A stretch of 64,000 bases of DNA. It comes from Ignelater luminosus (taxonomy: Eukaryota; Arthropoda; Insecta; Coleoptera; Elateridae). Below, piece by piece: positions 10,870-22,100 of this stretch. The notes below the pieces were generated by a model that was not told the origin of the DNA, made no database searches, and saw only the letters and a program-made list of their open reading frames with translations. Every line of letters begins with the position of its first letter. The stretch's first letter is position 1. Both the position numbers and the translations under genes were made by a program. The stretch lies in contig VTPC01008516.1 of assembly GCA_011009095.1 (NCBI GenBank), positions 1 to 64,000 on the forward strand, given 5' to 3'.

Positions 10870-13092
10870 AAAAAGAAAGGTATGTATTTCTTGAAAAACT
10901 ACTTTATCTAATACTTGTTAATTAGTGCTCACGTTAGAATTCTATCATTTTAGTTGTGTATTATCGAATTAAAATTTACTTGAATATCAATAAAATTCAG
11001 TTTTTTACGTTATCTTATGGTAAGGTTATTGTTTGGCCTTGACCTTTACTGTAAAGTAAGTTTAAGTTTTATTCGTATTAGTAATTGTTTTTAAATTTAT
11101 TTTTTCTTGACGCATCTCTTTTCAAATGTGATTTATTCGTATTAGTAATTGTTTTTAAATTTATTTTTTCTTGACGCATCTCTTTTCAAATGTGATTAGA
11201 AAATTTATTGAAATTCAACCAATAAAATTTAATTAACAATTTTGTATTTTTATCATAATTTTGTTCAGTTTTTTTAATATTTCAATTTATCGTTATTTAC
11301 ATATTTTTAAATCTATTAATATTGTTCTGAAGGCCTTCAAGGGTTATTATTTTTCATTATTAAGGTAACCACTATCATTTAAACAATATAATATGAATGT
11401 TTTACCTTTTTTTAAAAATATCTTAGGTGTGTAACGTTTGTAGATTTATTAAACCATAATTAAATAGCATAACTGTTACAGATTTTATTTTTTTCTTATT
11501 GTATTGCTATAAGGTATTTGTTGTGGATTGTTTGTACTAGAGTTGTAGGGGGAAGAAGTTGCGCATGCACGCCTATATGTTAATCTATTTTGAAAATGTG
11601 TGTGCATTATAGTTTGTGTATTTCAAAGTTGTTTAAATCAAAATCAAAAGTAGAACAAAAAGCAAAAAATAAAAAAGGTTAAACCAGCGACTTCATTGAA
11701 AGTTAAATCAACAAAAATAACTGGGTGTCTTATCTTTTATTTTATTGAGGAAGCACTAAGCCTTTGAAAGTATCTTTATCTTGTTGGTACCTGGTGTTCG
11801 GTTTTCCCTCTTTTTACCAAATTTCACTTAAGGCAAGTTACGTTTGTATTGACACTTAGAATTTTCTTTTGATTTATAAAAAAAAAGACAAGTGGCATCT
11901 CTGAGGACATTATAGCAAGAGGTTTTCACGGTTTCTTATAATTTGAAAAAGATCTTGGGGCCTCACATTAAGTTAGTATTATCATACGCTTTTAAAATCT
12001 TAAGCTTCAAACTGCTACAAGCTAATCGACTTAGATGATGGATAGTAATTTTGGCTAATTATTAATATGATATCGAGTTTGTAAAATCTTTATAGAATTC
12101 TGTCGATTGCTTATCAAGACCACCGATGAAAAACTATTAAGAAGTCTTAAAAGAGCCTTACATAACGATTCTAATCGCAATTTAAATTTGGTCTAAATAA
12201 TTTTTTATTTGATTTGTTTAATCTTGGAATAAACAGACTATTTTTCATTCAAAACATAATTCTAATTTTTTATAAAATTAAATCAAATCTAATATTTCTA
12301 CATAAATTATTTTCAATAAAGAAACTTTCTACGTCATTTGAAACATATTAAAAGAAGTGCGTCACATTTCATTGTACAGGAATGTACTAGTCAGCATGTC
12401 TACAACCAAAGTGTATCGACTTACACAATACGAGAGTAGATAGATTCACTATGTTGTACTATAAACGTATTAAAAGTAAATAAAGAAAAGTCTAGGTCAG
12501 TAAAAAGAGAAACTAATTGTAAAACTAAAATTGCAGAATTGTTATAATTGCATATTTGTTATTTTTCTGTGTTACCTAGTTTGTAATTTATTATTAATGT
12601 CAGCATGCCAATTGTGTATAAAAAGAAAATTTGGGACTTAATAAAACAGTATCAATCATTTATTTGGTTTTTATTCAACAAATGTATTGCCGGAAATAAG
12701 CCATTACTACTACCTTAATGAGATTGTCAGGCTGCGATCTCAGCAATACATCACCACAAACTTTTTCTGAAGTTTGTTCAGATTACGGAAATACAATTCA
12801 TTGTACTTACAGGTACCAGCCCAGGAAAAGTAACGTTTTCTAGGAACTTACGTACAAGTTTTAATTGTCATCTACTTACATCTAATAATAATTACAATTC
12901 AAAGAAGATATTTGGGGTAAAGTGGTAACTCGCCAAAATAAACAAAAAATGTATCACTGAGGCAAGAAATTCTTAGAATTTAAAATAGAGAATCCAGTTA
13001 CTGTTAAAAATTATACTATGAATTTTAGTAAACCCACTTGAATCAAAGGCGTTATATTTAAGAAGTTAGACAAACTAATTTACTTAATTTTA
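10870..13092. other. Non-coding region, possibly with LTR-like sequence
   Basis: Apart from the 64-bp tandem repeat, no gene was seen. At about 12610-12685 a TATAAAAAG box, an AATAAA and a run ending TTTTTATTCAACA follow in the order of an LTR promoter and polyadenylation region. No matching second copy or target duplication was found, so this is only a suggestion. It may be retroelement remains between the pol relic at the left and the pol-tail relic at the right. Confidence 0.35.
11068..11195. repeat. Perfect 64-bp tandem duplication
   Basis: The block 11068-11131 (starting TTTATTCGTATTAG, ending CAAATGTGA) is repeated immediately at 11132-11195 with no difference seen by eye. It lies in non-coding AT-rich DNA. 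The identity suggests a recent slippage or unequal-exchange event, or an assembly duplication. Confidence 0.95.
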
Positions 13093-13317
13093 GTTCCCAG
13101 TCTGAATGTCATCTGGAAGTGGCATTTAAATCAAAGAAAAAGTATGCATTTTAAAAGCACACCATTATCAAAAAAAATTTCTGAACTAACTTTAGTACAT
13201 GTGGAATTTATTAAGCAAGATACAGATTCCACTTAGACTGATCTTCCAAATGGCAATTCAGATCCTCCTAAACGTTCACTTAAACCTGTAGATCGTTTAG
13301 TTTATAAGAATTTATGA
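13093..13317 (+). pseudogene. Probable C-terminal tail of a gypsy-type pol (after integrase)
   Basis: One frame runs 75 codons from 13093 to the TGA at 13315-13317 with a single in-frame TAG. It begins VPSLNVIWKWHLNQRKS, which resembles the end of gypsy integrases (pattern IW+RH..Q). It ends DPPKRSLKPVDRLV, like the proline/arginine-rich pol tails of mag-type elements. Directly downstream a purine-rich stretch (AAGAAAAGATG) precedes TGTTATGTG at about 13371, which could be a polypurine tract and the start of a 3' LTR. It may be the other end of the element at 8880-10760, with the integrase core lost or replaced. The assignment rests on motif memory only. Confidence 0.45.
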
Positions 13318-13841
13318 ATCTGTAAATGTTTGTTATTGATAATTTAATTTTTTTCCTTTAAGAAAAGATGTGTTATGTGTTAATAATAATTAACAATTAT
13401 ATTTGTGTTGAATGACGCCATACGCAAGGGAGAATCACGTGTACGGTACAACTTTTGTATACAGTGTTTGTTTTTTGTTTTGTTTTTTTAATTCTGCTAA
13501 ACTGATTAGAAATTTCTAATATCTAATTAATATTGTGTCAGCAACGTTTATTTTTAAAAGTGGCTTGAGATTACAATCTATATATTAATAACCTAAATAT
13601 GTTTTAGTGTCCTGGTCGACAAAACTTCTCATGTGTGCTTGCTCATTAATAATCTACCAACATGACGAATTTGAATTAGAATATTATAAATAAAATTCAT
13701 TTTTTATCTTTTCTCTAATCCCATGGACTTGGATGGTTGTATTTTTAGCAGAGAAAGACTCTTCAGAAATGAGCCGTGTCGTTACTACGTAACATGACAA
13801 CAGAAACAACCATTAGAAATAGGAAATCTTGTTATACGTAC
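13318..13841. other. Non-coding DNA next to Ig exon 4
   Basis: No gene was recognised. This is the start of the intron that follows the exon at 13842-14141, with donor GTACGT read on the minus strand from 13841. The left part may be a 3' LTR remnant. Confidence 0.45.
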
Positions 13842-14141
13842 CTGCTGCAACAACTTGAAAAACGCACGGTGTTATTTGATGCCCGACAGCATTAATGGCC
13901 CAACAAGAAAGCGATCCATAATCCAATTCTGATACCGGAGTATACCTAAGTATACTCGTAGTCCCATTACTAGTTTTTGCAAATCTTTCTGCTGCCACTT
14001 CAAGAGTTTCCCCAGAGTTGTTAAATTTCCACTTGTACGTCTTCGCAGGTGGATCTGCTTCAATCTCACATGCAATGTCGACACTTTCACCTCTAGATGC
14101 TCCCACTACTACTATTCGATCATATCGGCACGTCGGTGAAT
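13842..14141 (-). CDS. Sidestep-family gene, exon with the last Ig domain (Ig5-like)
   Basis: This 300-bp internal exon encodes 99 complete codons plus split codons at both ends (phase 1 in, phase 1 out). The minus-strand acceptor TTTTGTTTGCAG precedes 14141, and the donor GTACGT begins at 13841. The protein is a complete C2-type Ig domain. It starts SPTCRYDRIVVVGASRGE; the first disulfide Cys is in DIACEIEADP, the core Trp in YKWKFNNSGE, and the second Cys in the LDYGSLSCWA motif. The domain ends CVFQVVAAG. This Cys-containing pattern (..GASRGE.., WKFNNSGE, LDYG.L.CWA.NAVG) is what I know from Sidestep proteins just before their FN3 domain. Family members are surface proteins that bind Beaten-path proteins in axon guidance and synaptic matching. 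It joins in frame to the exon at 34836. Which of the Side paralogues it is cannot be decided here. Confidence 0.92.
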
Positions 14142-16940
14142 CTGCAAACAAAATTTTACAATCATAATTCCGTCATGCGTAGCTAAATGAAGTTGGATGT
14201 TAATTTAAAAAACAACCTGTTACTTTGTGTAAAATGTAAATTATCCCTTATAGGAAATAATGCATTTACTTCCCATATCTTTCAAACTTCAAAAGTGACA
14301 AGCGGCTAATGGCCCGGAGCGAGTACTATGTAAGCCTGAAATCCCTTTAAAGCCGAAAACAGATTTTAAATAATTACATGGAGGCCGGTAGACGCAACCT
14401 TTTTATAATGCCAATCTAATAAATGAAACCAACCTCAAAGGGGAACACAAAAAACCCCGATGTCATTAGTTACAAAACTTCAACTCCCTGAACAACCCAA
14501 GTGAACTAAAATACAAAATAATGTACTCAACAAACAAAGGTACTACGCTCCATTACACGTAATGAACAATACATCTTCGTAAACAAGTGAAAGGTCTTTG
14601 TTTTTTTAAAGTTTTTTTTATCGAATATGTGACAACTCGAGTTTCAAACTCGTTGTCGAATTTAAACGGTAAATGGAGATCGAGCACTTTAAATAAGTGA
14701 ACGAGTGAAAGCTTCGGTGCTGTCGGAAGGGAAATGGGGAGCAAAACTGTCTTTTTTAAGCTAAAACAGAAACAAAAATAAATTATGATAACCATCGTAA
14801 TATTATTTAAAATAAAAATCAATGGACTCGGGCGATGTATTCATTGTAATCCACACATATTTATAAACGACCGTGTAGGGAGGATTATTTTGTACATGAA
14901 AGAGATATCTGTCAAAAACAGTATAGCCACAGTTGTTCACATGTTTACAGTATTTTTGTAGGACGTATTTTATCACAGAAACGTGACGTTACTTTTGTGT
15001 ATTTTGCAGCAATAATAGAACTCAAATTCAAGGAATAATATAGGGGAAACGAAAAAGCCACTCGACTTGCGTAACTGTTTTAATAAAAATTTCTTTACAC
15101 GTTTTAGTTCAAACGAAAAGAAAAGCGAATACTGTAGTGAATGTCAAAAAAATTAAATGAGCGTAAATGTAAATGAGATTTAGGGTTTTCTCATGATATA
15201 ATACCCGTGTACAACTAGATTAAGACTTAGCTATAAAGTAAAGTGAGATTATCCTTCCACTTTTGAAGTTGGACAAAATTTCTAAAACCGCTGTCTAGTC
15301 TCCAGCCACAAAATAAGCTCATTATAAACAAAATTAAAGCAACGTTCCATTAAGATCAAATCCTCAAAAGGATTTTACTTCTTACACATGAAACTAGCTA
15401 CTAGGTAATTTATGAGCTCAAAACCACCCGAGATGTAATTTACAAAATTGTATAAATATAATAGGCAATTTTCCTAGCAGTTAAACGTAAATGTCTAATT
15501 TTCATTTTAATACAAACTGGATTCCAGCAGCAGGTGTTACTTACTATTTTCCTTTCAAACGAAACAATATTTTTTAATCTAGAAACGACAGATACATCAT
15601 TCCATTATATGAAAGTGATAAACTACTACTTGGTGTAGTAATCAATTTTTCTCATATCGTAATTGGAAAATGTGTTGTGTCAGTGTAGCAACAATCTTCA
15701 TCAATAAATAATTTTCATGTTAAGGAATTTCCGTGATGCATCACCACTTCTGTTCATTATATTTCTCATTCACTACCGTAATAATCACAGCTGACTTGTT
15801 CTCTCCATTCCATTTTGAACCTTCATCTTCTCATGTGGTCCATTAGCGTAGGCTGCGTGTGCTTCTGTCTCCAAAGCTTTTGTGGAGCCCACAGGGCCGC
15901 CTGTCACGGTACAAGTGATGTATTACCCTGACCAGGACAGTTTGTGATCCCTTGATAATACCGGCACTAAATAAACTAAATACTCCCTTATAAATATTCA
16001 AAGTACGGCAGGGTTTTCCATTTGGTTTTAGCTACTCGACACATATTCGGCGGTTTAATAAGGTAAATATGGGGTTGTATAAATTTATAACTCAGTGCGG
16101 GGATGCATCAGGTGCCCCAATAGACATTTTCGGTTAGAAAGGATTGAGAGGACCCACAGTGCACATAACAAAGATAAATCTTCGTTCTCTCAAATAGATA
16201 TTGAATGGGTATTTGAGCTAGTATTAAAAGTTCTCATTTTTAAGTACTGTACTTATTCTGAAGCTACCAACTGAATACTAAATGAATTTTTAGATTGATT
16301 CATTTTTCACGACGAGGAATTTTCTGCTTTATATTCACAATTTTCGAGAATTATCATTTTTACTTCAACAACACTATATACACAGATTAAAGCGATTTTA
16401 AACTTATATATTATATTTTGCGTTATTGTCTTCTGTAGTAGGAACGAATAAAAAATTAGGAACGTACTAGTTTGTATTACAAATACAAAAGATTTATTTT
16501 ATTTTTAACTAACATAAGTTTGCCATTAGAACTATTATTATTTTGGTAGAATTAAGTAAATCTAAAAACTCTTATACCAATTATTAGGCACATCTTTAAT
16601 ACTTGTATAATTTTAGTGGAGTCAGGGCGTGTAGAGGTCTTTCAGGGCCCTGATGCGAAGGTAAGGAAAGGGCTCTTTATCTACTCATGAATTTGGTATC
16701 AAACAAGCTTAAAGGAGATTAAGAAATATAGCGATGTATTTTGGGGCCAACATTGCGAGCCTTGGTGTACTTGCAGATCCCCCGTTTGCATGAATCTGAG
16801 GGAAGTTGAGTTAGTTAAGTATGTTTGGAACCAAACTAATACTAAGCATTAATATTATTATTCATATTTAAACCGTTGCTGTAAGAATAAAGTAAATACT
16901 TGGTTTAAACTTTTCTTATATTTTTAGAAATCAAATCTCC
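14142..16940. other. Intron 3, left part: no gene
   Basis: This begins the 20,694-bp intron between the exons at 14141 and 34836. No coding region was recognised. Two stretches (about 14320-14750 and 15800-16160) are less AT-rich than their surroundings and could be conserved intronic elements, but nothing in them identifies a function. Confidence 0.5.
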
Positions 16941-16945
16941 AAATA

Positions 16946-17230
16946 ATGTGACATGAATTATATGTGCTTCAAAGGACGTTCAAGGCTACAAGAAAATAAA
17001 AATACCGAAAATCACAAAAACAATGAACGTGTTAATTGAACACAAACATCGAATTTGTGAATTAAATTTTAACAAATTCTTAGAGAAGTAAGAATAGATT
17101 AAATTTACTTCTGACTGATTTGGATTAAATAATACCCTGTAGAGCTATAATCGTAAAACAATGAAAAGATACTTGTGAACGCTAATTCCACATTTCAATT
17201 TTGTTACTTTTAATGTTGCTGTTGTAGTAC
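16946..17230 (+). repeat. Dispersed repeat, copy A
   Basis: This aligns by eye in the same orientation with 18860-19160. Shared blocks include GTGTTAATTGAACACAAACA/GCATTAATTAAACACAAATA, TTTAACAAATTCTTAGAG/TTTAACAAATTTTTGGAG, TTCTGACTGATTTGG/TTCTGACTGGTTTAA and GATACTTGTGAACGCTAATT/CATACTTGTAAATGCTAATT. Identity is clearly well below 90%, so the copies are old. No coding frame was recognised; the family is unknown. Confidence 0.75.
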
Positions 17231-18859
17231 TCAAAGTGGTAAGTTATATTTACGGCTAAAGTGACTAACTCATGAGATCTAGGAGTCATTTTATAGGCAG
17301 TCGCCATTTTTGTGTAATCACATTATCATTTGAGAAACCTGTTACTACTGCTAGTCTCCGTTGCACCTGATATCTAGGCATCTAAAACTGATAGAGTGTA
17401 TCTTTATGTCAATATTCAGTTTTGAATTTTTTTATTTAAGAGGCTTTTGTGCAAAACAAAATAAATCTATTTCAATATAAGGTTGGTTTTGTATACAAAT
17501 CAAATCTATCCAGTTTTACACGATAACCCTTCATCGATTCATTTATTTGTTGTTGTTGTTGTTGTTGTTGTTGTCATGTCTTTAAAGTTTTCTCTTCCTT
17601 TCTTCTTAATCCTTCCTTTTTTACCGACTATCGCCAGTGTCGAGATGCCGGACACACCGAGCAGCAGAGAAATATGTACGTTTTCTCTAAAACGATTTTA
17701 CAATATGAATAAGAAAAGGAAAATCTATAACAAAAATACAAATCTATAAGTATTAGAAGGGTTTAGAAGAAAAAAGGAAGAAATTTTTTTACCCGGTATT
17801 CTAGTTCTTCGTTGATTTCTAGTAGACGGTTAGATCGTGACCTGTAAAACTATGACTTTGATTGCCAACTGATTCTTTTTCTATCTCTCCTAATCTTCTT
17901 GTGGATATCAAGTAGCATTTTTTGCACTTTTGCAAGATGCAGTATTTTTGTTGTATTTCTAACTACCAACATTATCATACCGTACTCTACTGGTTTAATT
18001 GATGGAATGATTGACCACAAGTCGATACTAAAGTTGCTATTTTTGTATGAAAGTATACACATTAAAAAAGCGGCATTTACTTACCACTTCTGTTCTGGAC
18101 TATATTAGAAACGTGTTTTAGACGTCATTTTAAGACACAAGGTCACAAGAAGCACCGTTTTGCCGCGACGATTCAAATAAGATGATGTGTTTCAAATTTC
18201 AATATTTTTTTTCATTTAAGAAGTTAATGGAAGGTAAACCCAATCTTAAGTCAGCAAAGATGTCGCGTGCAATGGCATAACCCGATTCAAGTTCGTATTT
18301 AGCTCTTTTAAAAAGGTTAACGCAGGGCAAAATCCGACCTGTCTCTGCACAAGGGGGATTCCGATCGGTGGTCGCCGATCCGCCGCAAAGAGGAGATTAT
18401 AAATGGAATAGCGAAGCTTCGATTTTCACAACTGTATTAATAACTATTATAAGCTCTCAGTTACCATCAGTTAGTTAGTATTTGCATGATCATTCTCATT
18501 ACTTTCTTACGTTTTCCGTAGTGACTTCCCTTACTTATTTTGGCGTATCAGGATGTTTTTTGTTCTCAAAGCTTTAACTACATTATCCTATGGTGTTATT
18601 GATTTGTCTCAACTGGTTTCTAAAGTAAACTTTTCTCATATTAACTGTATCTTGACTTACAAGCATAAATACCGAGTAAAATATAAATACACCTGCTTGT
18701 CTGATGTGTAGTTCAAAGTGTGACTTGGAAGTCTTAACCTGTTTTATAAATGTGTTTGTTCCATCGAAATAATATTAGAATTCTTCCTAGAATGACTAAA
18801 ATCAGACCACAGTAAATCATCGCATATGATCGTTTAAGTTTAATTACAGCGCTACTACT
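17231..18859. other. Intron 3: spacer with a microsatellite
   Basis: This stretch holds the TTG microsatellite at 17547-17574. No gene was recognised. Around 18330-18400 a more GC-rich piece (GGTGGTCGCCGATCCGCCG) precedes TTATAAATGG. It looks promoter- or LTR-like, but nothing else supports that. Confidence 0.45.
17547..17574. repeat. (TTG)n microsatellite
   Basis: About nine uninterrupted TTG units lie in intron DNA. The valine-run open frame across it is an artefact of the repeat. Confidence 0.95.
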
Positions 18860-19160
18860 GTAACATGAATCATATCTGTTTCAGGAATGTTCAATAGAAA
18901 TAAAGTTAAGGAAAGTCGACATATTAAAAATCGTGGAAGCAACAAATGCATTAATTAAACACAAATATTAAATTTTTAATCTAAAGTTTAACAAATTTTT
19001 GGAGCAGTAATAATAAATTAAATTTTCTTCTGACTGGTTTAAGTTAAATAACATTCTGTAGCTACGTGTATAATCATTGAAAATTTAAAACATACTTGTA
19101 AATGCTAATTTCACATTCTTATTTTGCATAATAACCTTGACTGTTGTTTCCAGAATAACA
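18860..19160 (+). repeat. Dispersed repeat, copy B
   Basis: This is the second diverged copy of the sequence at 16946-17230, in direct orientation about 1.9 kb apart. A related fragment with AAAGTAAATCGTTGCATATA near 19180 resembles CAGTAAATCATCGCATATGA near 18810, so the unit may be repeated further at lower similarity. Confidence 0.72.
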
Positions 19161-22100
19161 ACGTCCGATAAAAACAGATCAAAGTAAATCGTTGCATATA
19201 CTTTGATATGCTTTAATGAATCCAATTTTTTGTAGATGTTGTTAGTACAAAACAATTCATTCAGATGCAATTGAGGGTTTTTAAATATCGATTTATTAGA
19301 ATTAATGGTTTCAAAAGTTTGAGAACAGCTATTACCTCACTAATTGGATCGAATTTTCTAAATAAGCACTCTGATATTGTTGATATAGTACCTCTAATTA
19401 TAAATAGGAGAAAATTAAACTTGATAACTTATAATTTCCATAAACAAATAATCAGATTGAAGTGGGTGTTAGCTAATACTGAAATCAAATTTAATCATCG
19501 TGGAGCAAATTTAAAAGAAGTATTTTTGATACCAAATATTTAATGGTTTTGGAACAACTGAGAACTTAGAGATAAGGACCTCACACATCTTTAGAAACAA
19601 GATTTCTAGTCTATAAAATTAAAAATAAATTTATGTTTTTCTTTGAAGCTGTTAACCCTTTAATTCGTTATAATAATAGTTAATAAATCTATAACCAAAA
19701 AGTACAATTTCCACAATGTCAGAGACATGGAGAACGTACAGAACATCGTTCAAATATAAAATTATGATGAATAGGTGGATCGAAGAACGTAGCTAATACC
19801 CCCACGTCAGATATCTCTAACGACGCGTTATTCGAGAAGGGGCTCGTTACACTAATAGACAGCTACGAACGAATACAGAACAACAAGATGCAAATGGCCA
19901 TCAGTGTTATTACTACGAAACGGTCTACAGAAAGAAGTCATTACCGTCAACCTAACTTATCCTTGCTACGTTTTATAGCAATTTATCTTAATGATGTAGT
20001 GTGTGTGGCATTTACACATACTTTACAAATGTGCAAACTGACTCGTTAATCCTTTGCTAGCATAAATTTCAAAATAGAATGAATACAAGTGCTAAGAGAC
20101 GCATGAATACATTAATAGGAGAATGGAAGCATAAAATGAGACATTTCAAAGATTTATTTAATTAATGTAATTTTTATATTTTTTGTAAATACTTCTTTTG
20201 CAGTAATCATTACAATTACATACTGTTTCATTTTGTGGAAATCATTTTGGAAAACACAATTAGAGAAGCTTGATGTTACCAAAACTTTATCCTAATCTCA
20301 AAATTTAAGATATGCATATGAAATTATAAAGTCTAACAATGATCTATGGACCATGTACGAACTACAAATAATTGAAGCTTTACTTTTTAAGCAAATTAAC
20401 TACTAATAAAATAATAAAAATTATTATTTTCCCGAAACGTAAACCAGATAGGTTGGTAGCAGTTATGAGGGAAGTTACCACAAATATGTTGCAAACTTCT
20501 AAATTAGAAATGAAGTCACCTGGCGGTGACACATTTAATTTAAAAACTTTTTATCACAAAATATGTACCCTACCTTACATTTATAACAAAATTTTAGAAT
20601 TTTAAAATCTGCATTCGTTCCTGAGATATCGCGCCGTCCATTCCTCGCTAAACACCCTATAAACTTAGAAAACACAAGATTGATCAAAACAAATTAAAAT
20701 GTAAGTGTAGAAACCAAAAATATAAATGTAAAAACACTAGATTTCAAAAATCATCTCGAAATATGTATTAAAATCAAAAATATAGGTATAAAAGTAACGT
20801 TAAACTATCAACGAGGTCAGTAATACATTCTAAAACTCGTAAGTGACAGTTCAAAAATCAAGATTACAGAATATTTCGATCTGATATTAATAAAACTTTA
20901 ACTTATTAAAAAAATATTAGGAATCTAAATTCAGTCTAGCCTTGAGCATCCATTGTTACAATAGCTACCTACAAAAATGTTGATGTGATTGACTTTACTT
21001 GAAACACAAACAAAAATAAATAATAAATAGATCTGTAGATATCTATCAGTACCTTGTACAGTTTTAAATAACAGCTGGTTACCATCCAATCTGGATGAAA
21101 GTCTCTACCAAGCGTGGATTCACTATTATAAAATCTAATTCTTCATTTACGAAATTCCAACGGCTTGCGGGATGGTCATTGACCCTTACTTGTGTTAAAA
21201 AACAACGCCCACCAAAGAATACCTTATTTACGCACCAAAACTCTGTTTAATCAATACTACAACGGTGCGTACTTTAACACACATAAATTCACACAGCCAT
21301 TAAATGTTTAATGCTATTGATTAGGTCTCTCAAACAAAACCATGGATTTATTAACAATTTTTAGATAAATTTTCTATAAACCCAAAGGTCACTAAAAATT
21401 AACTAAGTTCTTGCAACTAAAACCGGAATGTCATAGATTTTCACCATTCTAACGTAGTTAGATGAAATTTTGTTTTAATAAAATTTTAACCCGCAGTACG
21501 GTAAATTGAAGAAATGTTTATATTCGAGCATCGGCACAATTCTAGTAGATCCGGTAAAGACAACCGTATACATATAAATTTCACTGAACCATTCCCGATG
21601 AATTTTTTTATAAACAGTTTAACACAACAGGAATAAATTTGCGATGAACTATTTAATAAATTACATTTCAAACAAGTGAACTTGTGATTAAGCGCGACTG
21701 TATTAGGACGTGAGTAAGATGAAGACAGAAGATCAAACACTTCTACTCAAAAATAGAACATTCCGACTTGTCGCGACCTGCAAACGTACCACACAACAAA
21801 GTGAAAGTCATATTCAAACAGGAGCGATGCATTACCACAATGCACCACTTTCTGCGATGAAAAATTTTAACGTGAATTAACTCATGTTAAAACAAGCTCG
21901 GCCTAGGACGACATAATTCTAAGAATCGCACGTGTACAAGAATTAACATTGTAGAAGGTGAATTGAAAAATATTTCCAACAAAAGGAAGTTGTCGTAACA
22001 GTATAGGTTGTGCCATTTATATTTCATTTTTCTAAATTATTGAACACTTTTACTCTTCGTTTCATAAGTAATGCCCAAAGCGCAATTTAAGCAAACGTCC

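Noticed and set aside
12610..12690. LTR-like TATA box and polyadenylation signal ending in TTATTCAACA
   Set aside because: No second copy, primer-binding site or target duplication was found, so it is mentioned only within the non-coding entry.
1..13841. Search for the next sidestep-family exon (FN3 domain) on the minus strand
   Set aside because: No frame with an acceptor and a motif like NCT..NQT or GFDGG was seen. The exon is presumably beyond the left edge; a very short or diverged exon could have been missed.
17483..17749. 88-codon frame with a valine run
   Set aside because: The frame is open because of the TTG microsatellite; the flanks show no protein features.
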